Part shown: piece after piece, positions 1-12,264 of the stretch | Layout: every line of letters starts with the position of its first letter | Numbering within the stretch: the stretch's first letter is position 1 | Assembly (NCBI GenBank): GCA_036937835.1 | Contig: CM072861.1 | Span: 8,921,501 to 8,985,500 of the forward strand | DNA: 64,000 nucleotides | Direction: 5' to 3' | Source of the DNA: Pampus argenteus | Lineage: Eukaryota; Chordata; Actinopteri; Scombriformes; Stromateidae | The notes under the pieces: generated by a model | Databases searched by the model: none | What the model was told of the DNA's origin: nothing | The model's input: the letters and a program-made list of their open reading frames with translations, nothing else | Translations under genes and position numbers: made by a program

Positions 1-683
1 AGTCGAATTTAACATAATAAATAAATATAATCACATGCTGTTTACATGCAGCTTTAATACAAAAGCTTAGTATTAGTATCTTAGTATTGTTTCTGACCTT
101 GAACTGAGTAGCTTCTACTGCTGGTTTTTTGGAGTCTGCAGTGGATCTGTTAGCAGAACACGGCTTTCCAGGCAAAGAGAAATTGTGAATCAAACAAAGA
201 TGCATACCATCTTATATGACCTTTAATCAGGATACGCAGTCTTTTCCAAACCACATTATGGATGTGGATGTGGTCATTGCCTCATCATTTTGTCCTTGAT
301 GATAACTGAATGATCCCCATGGGGAGGGGGGATGTGGTGACTGCGGCTGTGTTATCTTCTATTTAAAGTTAAGGTTAAAGGTGGAAGCGCAGTGTATAAT
401 TTACCTGTGCTATATCAATATTCAGAGGTAAGGCTTATGGTGGGAAACTTCCAGGATTTAAACATCACAAATGATGAGTGTTCGTGTTGGTCATGTGAGT
501 GTTCTTGGTGGTTTTTTTTTCTTTCATTTTTTAACAAAACCCAGTATGAGTGGATTGAGTCCAACTTGGGGGATGAATTTATGTACTCACTTTGTGTCTG
601 TTCCAGCCTGTGATTAGTTTGGATTGGTATCAATACAAATGATCAATAAATCATACTGTTACAGGTCACATTTTTATCAATGT
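1..683. other. No gene seen; AT-rich spacer
   Basis: Ordinary AT-rich sequence with short open frames only. The frames at about 392-633 overlap each other on opposite strands and show no recognisable domain. There is no repeat of note. Confidence 0.5.
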
Positions 684-745
684 ACTGTATATCTATGTTT
701 ACAGTACATAGATATACAGTACATAGATATACTGTATATCTATGT
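684..745. repeat. AT-rich inverted-repeat cluster
   Basis: ACTGTATATCTATGT (684-698) is followed by its exact reverse complement ACATAGATATACAGT (706-720). A 25-bp near-perfect palindrome built from the same word then spans 721-745. The three copies alternate in orientation, so the DNA could extrude a cruciform and the RNA could fold into competing hairpins. It may be an expanded foldback or simple repeat; no target duplication was seen. Confidence 0.75.
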
Positions 746-2253
746 ATACGATAATGCTAATATTAGACGCTGAGGTGAAAAGTAAGAGTATTCAGTGAAC
801 ATTAGTGTTTATTCCAGCCTTAAGATGAGATTTGTTCGTCTCCGGTTCGACTTCCAGCAGAGAGCAGCAGGTATGAAAATAATTTGCTGTAATTCCTGGT
901 GTTTCTTTTTGCCTACTTGGACGATCAGATGGATTGAGATAGTCACATAAGACGACGCGACTGCCAGAGAGAGTTGAATCATTTTGAAGGTAAATGTAAT
1001 GTACTTTTTATGTGATTAAAGCTTAAGCTTGTGAAATATGAATTTTCCTAACGCAGAAACCACCTCTCACCCCAGCAGGATAAAACAAACACTGAGAATT
1101 ATTGGCAAACACACTCTTATCTGGCCCAATTCATGGAATAATGAATGTGCCTACGTACTTGAAATAGAAGCTCTTAAACTAAGTGTGTTACAGCCGAGGT
1201 GCAGTACAATACTTGCTGGAACATGTTTTTTTGGATGTTTGTAGCCAGCAGTTAAATCATTATTATTGCTTTCTGTTTTTCAGCGGAGATGTAAATTCAA
1301 GTTGAAGTTTTGTTGGGTTTTTTTTTTTCTGAAATAATTTGTAGAAAGTTCAGAAGTAAAACCAATAGCCAGATGATAAAGCCTGTCTTTTGTTAAGAGT
1401 CATGGTGATGTCAGAGACTACTGGGAAACCCCTTTAGATCTAAATGCTGCACTTCTGGTTATGATACTAATAACTAATTTTTGAAAGCATCAAATGTAGG
1501 ATATTTTCCGTCACAGTGTTGCCGGAATTTTTAGGAATATCCATGGGAAGTTGTAAACGCTTCCTGGAGAGCCATTGCACCAAATCGTATCCAGACGTTT
1601 GCATTTTCTAATTTACTCCACGTGAAAACTGACTTTTACAACAAAATTATTAATCATGTAAAACTTCAAAAGTGAAATAATAATGATAATATAAATAGTA
1701 GTAAGTATATCCCTTCATGACCCCTATGGTTGCGTTTCCTTTTGAACCAACAAGTTATTACTGTAAGGGAAAGTAAAAAAAAAAAAAAGAAAAAAAGTCG
1801 TGGTACTTTATGATTAATAAACTTTGTTTTGTTCTTTGTTTTTTAATTTGACAGCACTCTCATTCCTTTGGCTTCCTCCTTTGGATTCTCAGCTCAAGAC
1901 ATTTTAACGGACAGGAAAACAGGAAAAATAGCAATAGGAAAAAAATGTAGGGGAAGCATAAATATTAAGGGAGTGAAAACACTAAACAAGGTCTTGGCCC
2001 GATCCCTGTCCATAACTTACTCTGTCTCAGTAGTCCGTAAATATTAAGAATAGGCTCACACTTCATCCCAACCATGAGCAATGAATCCATGGAGGAAAGC
2101 TCCTGCCTTCCCAGGAGTGTCAGACCTTTTTTTTGTACACGTGTGTTTTATTTTTCTCTCCTGAGTGAAATGAACAGCCAAAGCATTTCATATTGCAGGC
2201 TCTATTATAGGAACTGAGTGAGAATCTTGTCTAGTGTGAGTTTGTAGGTAAGA
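746..2253. other. No gene seen; AT-rich spacer
   Basis: Unique-looking AT-rich DNA with an A13 run at 1776-1788. The small frame at 1038-1244 has no recognisable domain and no gene-like context. Nothing else can be supported. Confidence 0.45.
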
Positions 2254-2281
2254 GTTCAGTCCCTCGCTCACCGACTGTTGC
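2254..2281 (+). repeat. Candidate dispersed repeat fragment, copy 1
   Basis: The word GTTCAGTCCCTC-GCTCACC-ACTGTT-GC recurs at 14046-14075 with only two one-base gaps and one substitution, 11.8 kb away. The match suggests a fragment of a dispersed family. Its extent beyond the shared word is not clear. A small perfect hairpin (AGAAATCA / TGATTTCT, 2282-2302) follows directly. Confidence 0.4.
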
Positions 2282-2705
2282 AGAAATCAGTGTGTGATTT
2301 CTTATGTCGCCGGCTGCCAATTCGTAGTTAAGTAGAGGGATTTCAAACAGATGTCAGTATGATAAACTGACCTTTAGTAGGGTTTTTTTTTCCACAGTAG
2401 CTCAACACACCACTTTTCTCTTCTCATTGTTCACTTCTCCACATTAACACACACTCTGCCTGCTCCTCATACTGCACATACACACAGACCAGGCATGCCA
2501 CCCCTCCCACCTCCACTCAAACACAGTCACTTCCTCTATGATTTTATTTCCTGCAGTAGAGACATTTAAGTAAATTTCTCCATTTCCTCTATTTCATTTT
2601 TTTTTTTATTATGTCCTCACCATTTTCCATGTTGTTGCTGTCATCACCGCCTGGGTTCTCGTGTGCAGCCCAGTTGCGGATTAACTGTTCATCTTGACTT
2701 CGATG

Positions 2706-2824
<119 letters not shown>

Positions 2825-2829
2825 TCTAA

Positions 2830-5274
2830 TAAACTAATCAAACTGACCACCTGAGCACACAACACTGTGAATGAAATGAATTATTATTAATGAACAACAA
2901 TAATAATAACAATGAGGTCCAATTAATTTAGTTACTACTGTGTCTACTACTACAGTGTCCACCACAAGGTAGCAAATTAAATGTTAAAAATCAACAAAAT
3001 ATTAAACATATAGTTGATTTTAGATAAGATATGGTGATGTTTGTGGGCTTGGTTTGATTTTTACATATTTAGTTTTTTTTTCTTTGTGCTGTACCTCCAA
3101 AGGTGACTTATTCATGATCATCACATGTGTTGGACACAAGTCGAACCTGGGTCTGGGGCTGTCAAAGAAACATTTCAGTGTCACGTGTAAACAGGACCTC
3201 AGAAATATGTGTAAAAACCAAAAACTCCAAACCGCATTTTTCCTAAGACTCTCAGTCACTTTGAAAACAACAAGGAAAAAAAACAACAAAAAAAAAAAAC
3301 ACTTGAACACATCACTCAACTTTGTGTCCCATTTTTTGCTTCCAGAGGATTGACAGTCTGCGTGCAGCGGCCATGGCACACCCCTCAGTGACCACATCCG
3401 CCATAAGCAGCCAGAGATGAAACGATATGGAGATTATCAGGACAAAAAGCCTCCCAGCTTGTCACGGGATGCAGAGCGTATTGTACATCCACATGTATTG
3501 AACACAAACCTGTCACCGTCTGTGACAGCCCCATTCATCACACACAAAGCCAATCCTGTCAGCAGCACAATGCGCTCTATCTGTGTCTCCTCTCCACCCC
3601 CTTCTAAGTGACAGCATTGAAATGAACATTAGGACACCCGGGTATGTATTCAAATGATTTGGTGTTTTTTTTTTTTTTCCGCCTCCCACTGAAGCCAATT
3701 TCCAGAGGCTAATAAACCTGGGAAATATTTCATCTCAGAAAAGAGATGTTTTCGCTCACTAAAACATCACAAGGTCCCATTGGTGGTTGCCATGGAATTT
3801 GTGAATCTGTAATTTCAAATCCAGAGTATTATCCTCAAGGAAATTTTGAAAAAAAAAAGGGAGAAGCAGAGCAGGTGAGGAACATGAACTAGTGTTATTG
3901 ACTAAGTTAAACGTTATTGGGTGGAGTCAAATAAAAATAGAGTTTATAGCTCACGTCATTCCAAAGCAAGAGGCAATGAGGCATTAATAAGTCATTTTCA
4001 AACTAGCCATACTACCAGTGGTGTGAATAGACTCTCTCAGGAGCAGCAGCGGAAAAAGAAATTGATACTGTACCTTTAATGCACACATGTTTATTTAGGT
4101 TTATGTTTTCTGTGCATTTCGCCCTAAGGGTCACAACAGAGTAGCCCAGACTCAATCAAAAGGACATTTGGCCTGTGACTATGGGGAAAAAATGAAGCAT
4201 GAAAGTGTCGTGTAAGGGCACCGACATATCCGGATTAACTCTTTAAACCGTTACACTCTCTTTATTTACAGGCTTTCAGCACGGACGCTTGTCTTTCCTA
4301 GACACGTCATATATTGTTTTTGTCAAGTTGGTTTACTGAGAAATGTCATCATTTGTCTCAGACACTATTTTTTTTTTTAAAAATGTAAAATTTAAAAATG
4401 AGTTTTTAGTTATTGGTGTATGTTTACATTTGACATTTGTGTTTTGCCCTCTTTGTACTGTACTATTAAACATGGCTAACATGGTCATCCTGGACAATTT
4501 AAAACAGGGTTTAGTGGCTGTCCGCTTGTGATCTCATTACAGGTGGGAACAGTCGAGTCACTTTTATTCATGCAGCACTAAATCACAACAGAAGTTATCT
4601 CATGCCACTTCTCATATAAAAAAAACCCCACCCCTTTAACAGAAGGAAACCTCGCTCTAGGTGGGCAGACACCTGCTTTGATCAGTTGGATTGAGGGAAA
4701 GAAAGAGAGACACACATAGATGCATAATGATAATAATAACAACAACACATTTAATGTTATCACCAGAAAGAGCAGTATCTGTATGATGCCCGTCTGTTCC
4801 ACTTTGACTAAGTATTGACAGGAAGTGGTATTAATGGGTGACACAGAATGAATCATTTAAGTCCTAATGCTCAAATGTATGTTTGGAAAAGAAGCCAAAA
4901 AGAAGCGGTCACACGCTCCGAACTCCACCGGCATGTTTCTCCATATAGCTGTTAAGATAATTAACTTGCCTGCTGACTTTCCACGATCATAAATATCATG
5001 AATGAAAGAAGTATGTTTTCTTGAGTTGCTTCATTTGCTGTTTTATCTAACTTATGTTTCAATCAATGTGTGTTCTTTGGCCCTGTCCGTTGTGGTTTAA
5101 CTCAACCTACAAGATGGATTCTACCTCTGGAGTAGCTCTGCCACTGCTGGAAATGTTTATAGAAGTAACCATCTGCAGTCTGCGTGTATGTTTGGGTGTA
5201 CACTTGTCCACGTGTCTCTGTTCATATGTAAGTGGTTTGCTCATGTGTAGGAGTTTGCATGTGCATATGGGTTT
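2830..5274. other. No gene seen; mixed spacer
   Basis: AT-rich DNA with an A-rich tract near 3277-3300. Overlapping frames on both strands at 3020-3400 look like chance frames through A/T runs. Around 3890-4060 the sequence is less simple and could hold a weak regulatory block. No splice-bounded exon was recognised. Confidence 0.4.
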
Positions 5275-5292
5275 GTGTGTGTGTGTGTGTGT
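5275..5292. repeat. (GT)9 microsatellite
   Basis: Pure GT dinucleotide run. Confidence 0.95.
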
Positions 5293-5294
5293 CC

Positions 5295-5465
5295 TGAGTC
5301 AGCAGAGTCCCAGTAATTACCCATAGATCCACAGGCAGAGGGGCTTTGCAGCGATGACAGGGAGACATCATTTCCCGAGCGATCCCAGGGACCGCAGACT
5401 GCAATAACACCACTCAACAGGCCTATCAAGTTGATCCACATCACATTTTCACACAATTGCAACCA
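5295..5465. promoter_or_regulatory. Candidate conserved non-coding block
   Basis: Balanced, non-repetitive segment directly after a GT repeat, with a TAATTA homeodomain core at 5314-5319. Overlapping frames on the minus strand carry stops in all useful extensions. It is enhancer-like by appearance only. Confidence 0.3.
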
Positions 5466-5469
5466 CCTA

Positions 5470-5967
5470 ACCTATTTATGCTGTAAACAACAGCAGCAAG
5501 CTAATAAAACAACTCATTGCTGTGTGAGGATGTAATGCAATGAAGTGCCTTCTTAAATAATGTCTCTTGTACTGTACGCAATATTGGGTAAAGAAAAAAA
5601 AAAAAATGGTCCCAATATTTCTTTGATGATCATAATGAGACTTTCCAATAACAAATTCATAAAGAATGTATGAATTCAGGCAGAACTCTGGGCACCGCTG
5701 TCGACGGGGTCCGCCAAAATGTTCACATCACTTTGTGTCACTGTCCCGTGAAGCTGGAATAGTCCAAAATATCTCATCACAGGTTTTATCGATGGCGACT
5801 CACAAACCTCATCAGACTTATTGACATCACAACATCAGTCATTGTTTGTCTCGGAGTTGTCACCTTTACTTGAAACTGACAGACACAAGCTCTCTCAGCT
5901 GAAAGGCATTTGATTGGATAATGTCTGACCAAGTTATTGCTTGAATTTTAAAGTTATTGTATGTATA

Positions 5968-5999
<32 letters not shown>

Positions 6000-6289
6000 G
6001 TCCCTCTGCAGTTTGAGGTTTTAAACATGTGTGTCTAAGTTTTCTCCTGTTTTATTTTCATCTATTGTTCATGACTAAAAGGAAACATCAGTAATATTTA
6101 GACGCTTCCACCTGGACTCACCTGCTTCATAAGGAAATAGAAAACAGGAACTTAGATTTTATTGTAAAATTACCATAAACATATCCACTAAGCTATTGGA
6201 GTGAGCTCATTTGGAAGTCAGTGCACTTTTCCCTGGTGTATACACCCCCTGCCCTTCCCCTTGTGCTTTTATTTTTAATTAACCTCTCA
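5470..6289. other. No gene seen; includes (TA)n run
   Basis: AT-rich spacer. A TG/TA dinucleotide run lies at 5963-5999. No gene or structured element was recognised. Confidence 0.5.
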
Positions 6290-6470
6290 AAGATACTCTG
6301 TTGTTGCTTCCTGTGTCTGTGCCAGCGAGGTTAATGATTTCACCAGTCCAGGGAGACACTGCAGAGGACAGATCAATGCACCTCAATTCCCTGCGCCTCA
6401 TGTTCAGTCTCACTTGCCGGACCACAGTGAAAAGGAGTAGGGGCTGATGCTGATTGTGTAGCAGTGGACG
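6290..6470. promoter_or_regulatory. Candidate conserved non-coding block
   Basis: Balanced-composition segment with TTAATGATT at 6331-6339 and no open frame of note. Weak evidence; conservation is untested. Confidence 0.25.
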
Positions 6471-6479
6471 TCTCTACAT

Positions 6480-7206
6480 CTAAACGCCAGCATTGCAATA
6501 ATGAACACATATAAACATAATGTCGAACCATTTACTCCTAAAATAGGGAATACTCACATTTACAAAACAAAACACCCGGAAAAAAAGATAAATAAAGCTG
6601 CCACTTTGTTTGTATTAAATGTGGACATTAAAATGCAATCATAATAGACCTCAACATAAAAAGATGACAAATACTAAAGTGTTTGTCACTGAACAATTTT
6701 AAGACTCTAACAAAATCACTAACAAAAGACTGATCAGAATAAAGAAGCAAAGTAGGAGTTTGGATTCACAGAAAAGCCTAAAAATGTAATCTGAGCCAAC
6801 CCAAGGACCCCCAAACCTTCAAATGTCAGTTTATAAAGACACAGTCCTAACCCTGTGTTAATTATTCTCTTGGTATAGGCCAAATATATTTAAACGCACA
6901 CGCACACACACACAAAATTGGTACGTTTATATTAATATCTCTCTCTTTTTTCTTTATAAAAAATACACATTAATTCAAACATTTACATAAGCCTTGAAAA
7001 TCATTCGCAATGATGTCGAGATGCAGAGAAATATGCAGAATTAAAAAGAGTTTTAAAAAGGGAGAATTTAAAACAGAAGAGGTCAAAACAAACACACATT
7101 GTGATGAAGTAGTTTGATTTGTGTGACTTCCACAACTATACCATGCTTGGTCTCACTCGTAAATATGTCACATTATGTAAAGACGTTTCATTGTGACTTT
7201 AAGGTT
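6480..7206. other. No gene seen; AT-rich spacer
   Basis: AT-rich DNA with a short CA run at 6896-6914. No features were recognised. Confidence 0.5.
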
Positions 7207-7258
7207 TAATTTCCCAGTTTTTGGGATTAATAAAGTATATCTATCTATATATAGTAAA
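7207..7258 (+). mobile_element. Truncated retrotransposon 3' tail
   Basis: The sequence reads TTTCCC, a short loop, GGGATTAATAAAGT and then an imperfect TATC/TA tail. This stem-plus-AATAAAG-plus-microsatellite ending is typical of 3' ends of fish non-LTR elements (family knowledge, not searched). A second copy of the same ending lies on the minus strand at 62935-62958. The 5' limit is unclear; flanking sequence back to about 7140 may belong to it. Confidence 0.55.
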
Positions 7259-7259
7259 T

Positions 7260-8280
7260 TAAATATATAGTGCAATATACATTAAAGGTATTGGTTAACC
7301 GGGTATGCATTACAGTGAGCAGATAACACATAACACTGTGAGTTTACTTTTACACGCAGTTAATATTCATAGATATGAAGCTCATACGTTCGTATATACG
7401 TATATTTGGATACAGACAGACCACTTGTGCTTGTGTCTTTGATAGAACTAGAACAATGTGGTAATCAGTTATACGCAAATTAGAAGCACCTTTAAGTTTT
7501 AAATAAACACCAGTTTAAATCCTCTGTAATCCTTCAATAAAGAGAACAGAAAACAGGCCCTAATTAATTGTGAATCTGTCAATACTGAGTTGGAAAGCGT
7601 GAGGTTGTGTTTACTCATTTACATGTTCAGTGAAGGATCATTGACTTTATGTCAGCGTGGATGTTTATTTTTAAATGATATTGATCTTGAGATAATAATG
7701 ACCGCCTTTGGTAAACATGCCATTAAAAAGTCACATTGATGAGGAGTTGCCCAGTCTCCTAGAGAGTACGAAAGTATAACGGCAATTATATTTTGTATTA
7801 ACATAATGAAGAAATGTTGCTAACGTATCTGGCAAAGTGCAAATTGTGATACTGAAACCAATAATGTATTTCATTAGTTTTCCACAAAGATGCAGTGAAT
7901 ATGAAACAGAGCATGCTGCCTAAACCAAACCAACACGCAGGACTCAGGAAGCAAAGCTCGGACTTCTACGGCGAAAATGATTCACTTTGTACACCAACAG
8001 TCCATCTCAATCACCTTTCTGCAATTCCTATACTGGATATAAATGTGGTCCTTCATTAAAAAAAAAATAATAATAAAATCCAGGCAACCAATGGTGTTCA
8101 TGTGGATTTCCTGATTTCTTTGTCTCCACATTTGAATAAATTATTTTTTTAATTAAAAGCATTAGAATATCCATCCATTAAACACACTTGAAAACAATGT
8201 CAAGTTCGGAAATAATGCTACATTTCTGTGGTATCTCCCCGTCAGACGTATGAAACGTGAAAAAAAAAAGTGCGTGATAG
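7260..8280. other. No gene seen; AT-rich spacer
   Basis: AT-rich sequence with short A runs. No open frame, repeat or structure worth naming was recognised. Confidence 0.45.
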
Positions 8281-8960
8281 AGCCGTTCAAGCAGCAGAAC
8301 TAACTTGGCCTGCTGACAAGAGGACCGGGGGATCCCTGTTGAGTTCATCTCAGCAGGTCTCCACGACTATCTGTGAAACACTTATTCTTCCACTCACAAT
8401 AACCCCTTCTATCTCTCTACTCCCTCCCTCCTTCCCTCGGCCTTGATATGTAACAGAACTCAGAGGGAAGATGGAGTGGACGTACATAATCAGAGCCGGG
8501 CCTTTCCCCCCATTGCGTCTCCATCAAACCACAACTAGTAAGACCATCACTGCGATCCTCTGCTCGTGAACGCCTTTGAAACATCAAAACTGACTGTAGG
8601 GAGCTGGGACATTAAAAACAGCACACTGACAGTGCTGCAGGTATTCAACGAATTGGCCTGAGCTCTGAACCGACCCCATGCTGGGCTCTGTTCACATTTG
8701 GATGTCTCTATCTGTGGAAAAATTCACCCCTTCCCCACCTCGACCTCCTATTCCCACTCCCCCCGCCTCCTCTAGCGCAGAGCTGGCAGCCAGGATGCAT
8801 CAATCACCGCACGCCAGGGGGATGACATCATGGCGCATTGGCAGGGCTATCTAAACAGGGACAGGGAGTTTTTCGGCGGGCTAACAGAGATAAATAGAAC
8901 TCCTCTTGGTTTCATCCTTTCTCCGTGAGAACTTTGCCTTTATCAAGGCTCGACGAAGAC
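8281..8960. promoter_or_regulatory. Candidate conserved non-coding block
   Basis: The composition shifts to balanced or GC-richer, non-repetitive DNA. Recognisable sites include ATCAATCA (8799-8806, PBX/HOX-like) and TGACATCA (8823-8830, ATF/CRE-like) within 35 bp of each other. There is no sizeable open frame. It resembles a vertebrate developmental enhancer in style; conservation was not tested. Confidence 0.4.
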
Positions 8961-8989
8961 AAGCCCGACTCGTGTCCTTAGCTTTTGGC

Positions 8990-9990
8990 TCCCTTTTCCT
9001 TCTCCATATTTGTCTGTCTGTCATTTATTTTCATCAGCAACAAACTTTGTTGTCCTGCTGACCCCGCGGCTGAATGATTGTTTGTCATTTTTTGTGTCAC
9101 AAATCTGAATAAAGTTTAATAACGCGTGGGTGCAGATGGTTTCTGATACGTGCAACGTGATCCTGGCAGACCCACCAAGATGATCAATAAATCCCTCCTC
9201 CAAATAGTTTTCAAATGTGAGCCATTGTCAACAGACACTTCTCATCTAATGCTTAACATTTCAGATTAGTTAGAAGCTCCTTGATTTATTGAGGGAGAGT
9301 AAGAATAGCAAGTGCAGAATTGGCAGCCGAGTGCAGAGAAATCTATTGGCGTTTGCCAGTTTGTACCACAGGCCAGCTGGAATTATGTTAATGTCAAAGT
9401 GAAAACAGCCTGTGATATTATCAGCTTCTTGGTTGCCAACACGGACTTGTTGCAATAAACAAAGAGTTCGAAACGTGCATAATTTGAAGCAGGTTGTTGT
9501 TAAATGTTCTTTAGTGGCGGCCTAAACTACATAATAAAAAAACCCACTGGCATATTTTATATATTGTTTTGTTTTATACACTCCTTAGACTGTCTGTAGT
9601 TGAGCGCAGGAACATGTATATGAACTAACTTTAATCTACTTAATCTTAAACAATAACTTAACACACTTCTTCCTCTGAGCGCTCTTATAAGAGCTTGACT
9701 GACAGAGGAGAAACTGATATGGGAGAGAAAATCTGGTTCTGCTTTCGCCCCTCGTCTCTTTTGGCCTGTGAAAGCCAATAAATCCTGTATCCAGAGCTAT
9801 TAGATTGACAGAGCTGAGCGCCGTTTGATGTTCAGATGTCTGAGAACAGCCTCTGTGCATTCCAGGGGCCAAATGCAGTTTGGCTGTCATCAGCAGGACT
9901 ACTTTTGGACATCAGTGGCATGCATGTCAATTATCCCTGCCTTTGACAATCATGTGTCCAAGATAATGCTTATCTTTTCACCTTTTCACC
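8990..9990. promoter_or_regulatory. Candidate conserved non-coding blocks (two)
   Basis: Two complex segments (about 8990-9480 and 9560-9990). The second has a perfect 14-bp palindrome GCTCTTATAAGAGC (9681-9694) and an AGATTGACAG PBX/MEIS-like composite near 9803-9812. Overlapping minus-strand frames (9557-9890) are in different phases and match no known protein. Confidence 0.4.
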
Positions 9991-9999
9991 TGAGCTGAG

Positions 10000-10489
10000 A
10001 TGCTGTATGGCTGCGCTATCAGCGTGGTGAAGAAATCATTCAGGGTTGCCCCCTTTAGTCACACCACTGGTTGGAATGGCATTCATGAGACCAATCCTTA
10101 GGAAAAACAAAACAGCGCTGCCTTGTCTTACAACCGGAATGAGTTAGAAAAGGATAGACATAAATAAGAAAGTCGGCTAATCTTCATGGATGATGCATGC
10201 TCTAAAAATACACTGTTACTGGTATAGAGAGAGAGAGAGAGAGAGAGAGCAATGCAGTTTGGCAGGAAGCCTACATGACAAATAAGTTAAACAAAACATG
10301 ACAAAGAATCAAGAAAAAAGATAACGCCTCACCATAAATTTAGTTAATACGTTCAATGTTTGATGAAAGAAAACAACTATAACAAATCTGCAATCATTGT
10401 ACTGTAGGTCATGCTGCACGAGTTTAGACAAAAGCCGAGGCTTTAAAAAAATGGTAGTAGTTATGTCTAGCGAAAAGAGAGGAAAGATG
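10000..10489. other. No gene seen; contains (AG)12
   Basis: Spacer with a pure AG run at 10226-10249. Otherwise unremarkable. Confidence 0.5.
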
Positions 10490-10800
10490 TTATGTGCTCA
10501 AAGGTGGAAAGCGTAATCCTCTGCACCCAACTTCTTGTCCGAGCTGGACAGCACTCGGGATAATAAATTACCCTCTCAAGTACACCGTTGAGGTTTTAAG
10601 CGCAGGGATGAAGTCAAGGGAAAAGGGAAAATAGTGTGACCCGACGACCTACAAACTCTTAACCCCTGGCCTAAGTCCTGGGCGCCTCCCTGAGAGCTCT
10701 CAAAAAAGCCTGAGTCAAACATCACATTTGGACTTTGTCTCTGTGACCTTTTACACGCGCTGTCACTCCAGGTGCTCGCCATTCCCCTTCATTGCAATAC
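10490..10800. promoter_or_regulatory. Candidate conserved non-coding block
   Basis: Non-repetitive, balanced segment. The minus frame 10576-10782 has no recognisable domain. It lies immediately upstream of a G-quadruplex motif. Confidence 0.3.
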
Positions 10801-10806
10801 ACCTAA

Positions 10807-10832
10807 GGGAGGGAGGGAGGGACGGGGGAGGG
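10807..10832 (+). other. G-quadruplex motif (six G-runs)
   Basis: Six runs of at least three G are separated mostly by one base: 10807-09, 10811-13, 10815-17, 10819-21, 10824-28 and 10830-32. This satisfies the canonical G3N1-7 rule with 1-nt loops, which favours very stable parallel quadruplexes. Confidence 0.8.
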
Positions 10833-11495
10833 ATGAGAGCTACTGAGGATGGATAGCCTTGGTGATTAAAATTAAACACACCCCCCAGGAATTTCTTGCT
10901 GATTCTCATTATTTTTGCATTATTTTTTTTTTCTCTCCTGCCCTCCTCCCTTCCTTCCTCTCACCTCTCCTCTGCATACACCAAAGATGGGAGAGGTAGT
11001 CAACGAGTGAGAGACATGTTGACAAGAGGGTGCTAAGTGGATTTGAGTTATGGGCAGTTGGCCGATGTGTTTGTTTAACCATCTGGTAGCAACTCCCTCT
11101 GTTTTGTGATGGAGTGCCTGTGGAGGGAAGGAGTCCAGTCCCAATATGGATGCACACATACACATACATTGCTGATCTGACAGGGTCACGCTAAAGGGAA
11201 GCAGCCGACCTGAGCCATGCTCTTCTGATACTATAAAACAGTTTGATAACAATGACCTTAATCATTATTGTAATTACCTTTCAAATTAGGTTAATCCTTC
11301 GGTTCAAATAAACAACTCTATTTTGTTTTTGTTTGTACTTTTTCCCGTAATTTCTCAAATGTTAGATGTATTATTTTGGAAGTAAATTAATTCAAGCCTA
11401 TTTTTAAACTAAGATATATTACGTATACAACAACTGAATTATATCCCTTGTGAGGAAAGATGTCAACACAGGAGGCTCATATTGATAGGGGTCTT
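10833..11495. other. No gene seen
   Basis: Contains pyrimidine-rich DNA at about 10920-10970 and a moderately complex segment at 10975-11230. Two overlapping minus-strand frames here are out of phase with each other and unrecognisable. The rest is AT-rich. Confidence 0.4.
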
Positions 11496-11503
11496 GAATA
11501 ACA
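11496..11503. repeat. Target-site duplication, left
   Basis: GAATAACA matches GAATAACC at 11921-11928 in 7 of 8 positions, directly abutting both ends of the MITE. Confidence 0.65.
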
Positions 11504-11920
11504 AGTCCCTCCAGGATTTTGCAAAGTCATATCTGATTTTTATACAATTTATTTACATACAATTTTAAAGAGCATTTCCGGTAAACCCTGTCACTTCCTG
11601 TTTTGACATTTCCGGTATAGGTTTTGTTTCAATGATGAGAGGAGAGGCTGAAGAGCCTTGCCGACTGTAAATGTTATATTTGTTGATGAAGAAAGCTTTA
11701 TTTGGAAAGCCTTACATTGTGCTGTAATACCTTCAACAAAACCCCTGCGAATCCAACACAGTCGCACACAATATCAATACGACGATGTATTGATGTATAA
11801 ATCATCCTATTAGCACCTTTTAACGCAAAGAAATTGCAGGAATTTTGCAAAAATGCAAGAGATCAACTGAATTTGGTTTTTATTATTGTGATAGCAAGAT
11901 CGTGATTTCCTGGAGGGACT
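11504..11920. mobile_element. MITE-like non-autonomous DNA transposon (417 bp)
   Basis: Perfect 13-bp terminal inverted repeats AGTCCCTCCAGGA (11504-11516) and its complement (11908-11920) enclose a 417-bp AT-rich interior with no open frame. An 8-bp direct repeat flanks it with one mismatch. An 8-bp duplication is the hallmark of hAT-type transposition, so a hAT-derived MITE is the best guess; the ends are not the usual hAT CA...TG, so the superfamily stays open. It encodes nothing and would need a transposase supplied elsewhere. Confidence 0.75.
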
Positions 11921-11928
11921 GAATAACC
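11921..11928. repeat. Target-site duplication, right
   Basis: GAATAACC, partner of 11496-11503. Confidence 0.65.
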
Positions 11929-11939
11929 ACGCATACAGG

Positions 11940-12260
11940 CTATTGTCTCTAACACTGTCAGAGAGCATGCCAGATCCCAGTTATCATTTTCGGAGGTTTA
12001 CTCTTATTGAATGTGGTGTGTTGTGGGGGTTTCGTTCAGATTGGGCCGCTCTTCGGGTGGAGGGCATTGTTCATGTTCAGCAATTACACGTGAAGTGACT
12101 GTAACCAAATTAGATCTTATTGAAACAGTGACATGGAGTTCTGAAGTAATTACACCACCTTTTTAATAACGCGCCCGGCAAATTCACATGTTAATCTCAG
12201 CCTCCTGAATTATTAAGCAGCTCTTTCCCCCTTCACTCTAGATCACTTCCTCTCAGAGAC
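11940..12260. promoter_or_regulatory. Candidate conserved non-coding block
   Basis: Complex sequence with CAATTACACGTG (E-box CACGTG at 12087-12092) and TAATTA at 12147-12152. No open frame. It lies just outside the MITE. Confidence 0.35.
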
Positions 12261-12264
12261 CAAA

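Noticed and set aside
844..854. GGTTCGACTTC, B-box-like
   Set aside because: Flanks do not pair as a T-arm; no A box.
4263..4290. TTTCAGCACGGACGC, REST/NRSF-like
   Set aside because: The half-site spacing does not fit the RE1 consensus.
5934..5943. TTATTGCTTG, start of miR-137
   Set aside because: Only the first 9 nt match and there is no hairpin.
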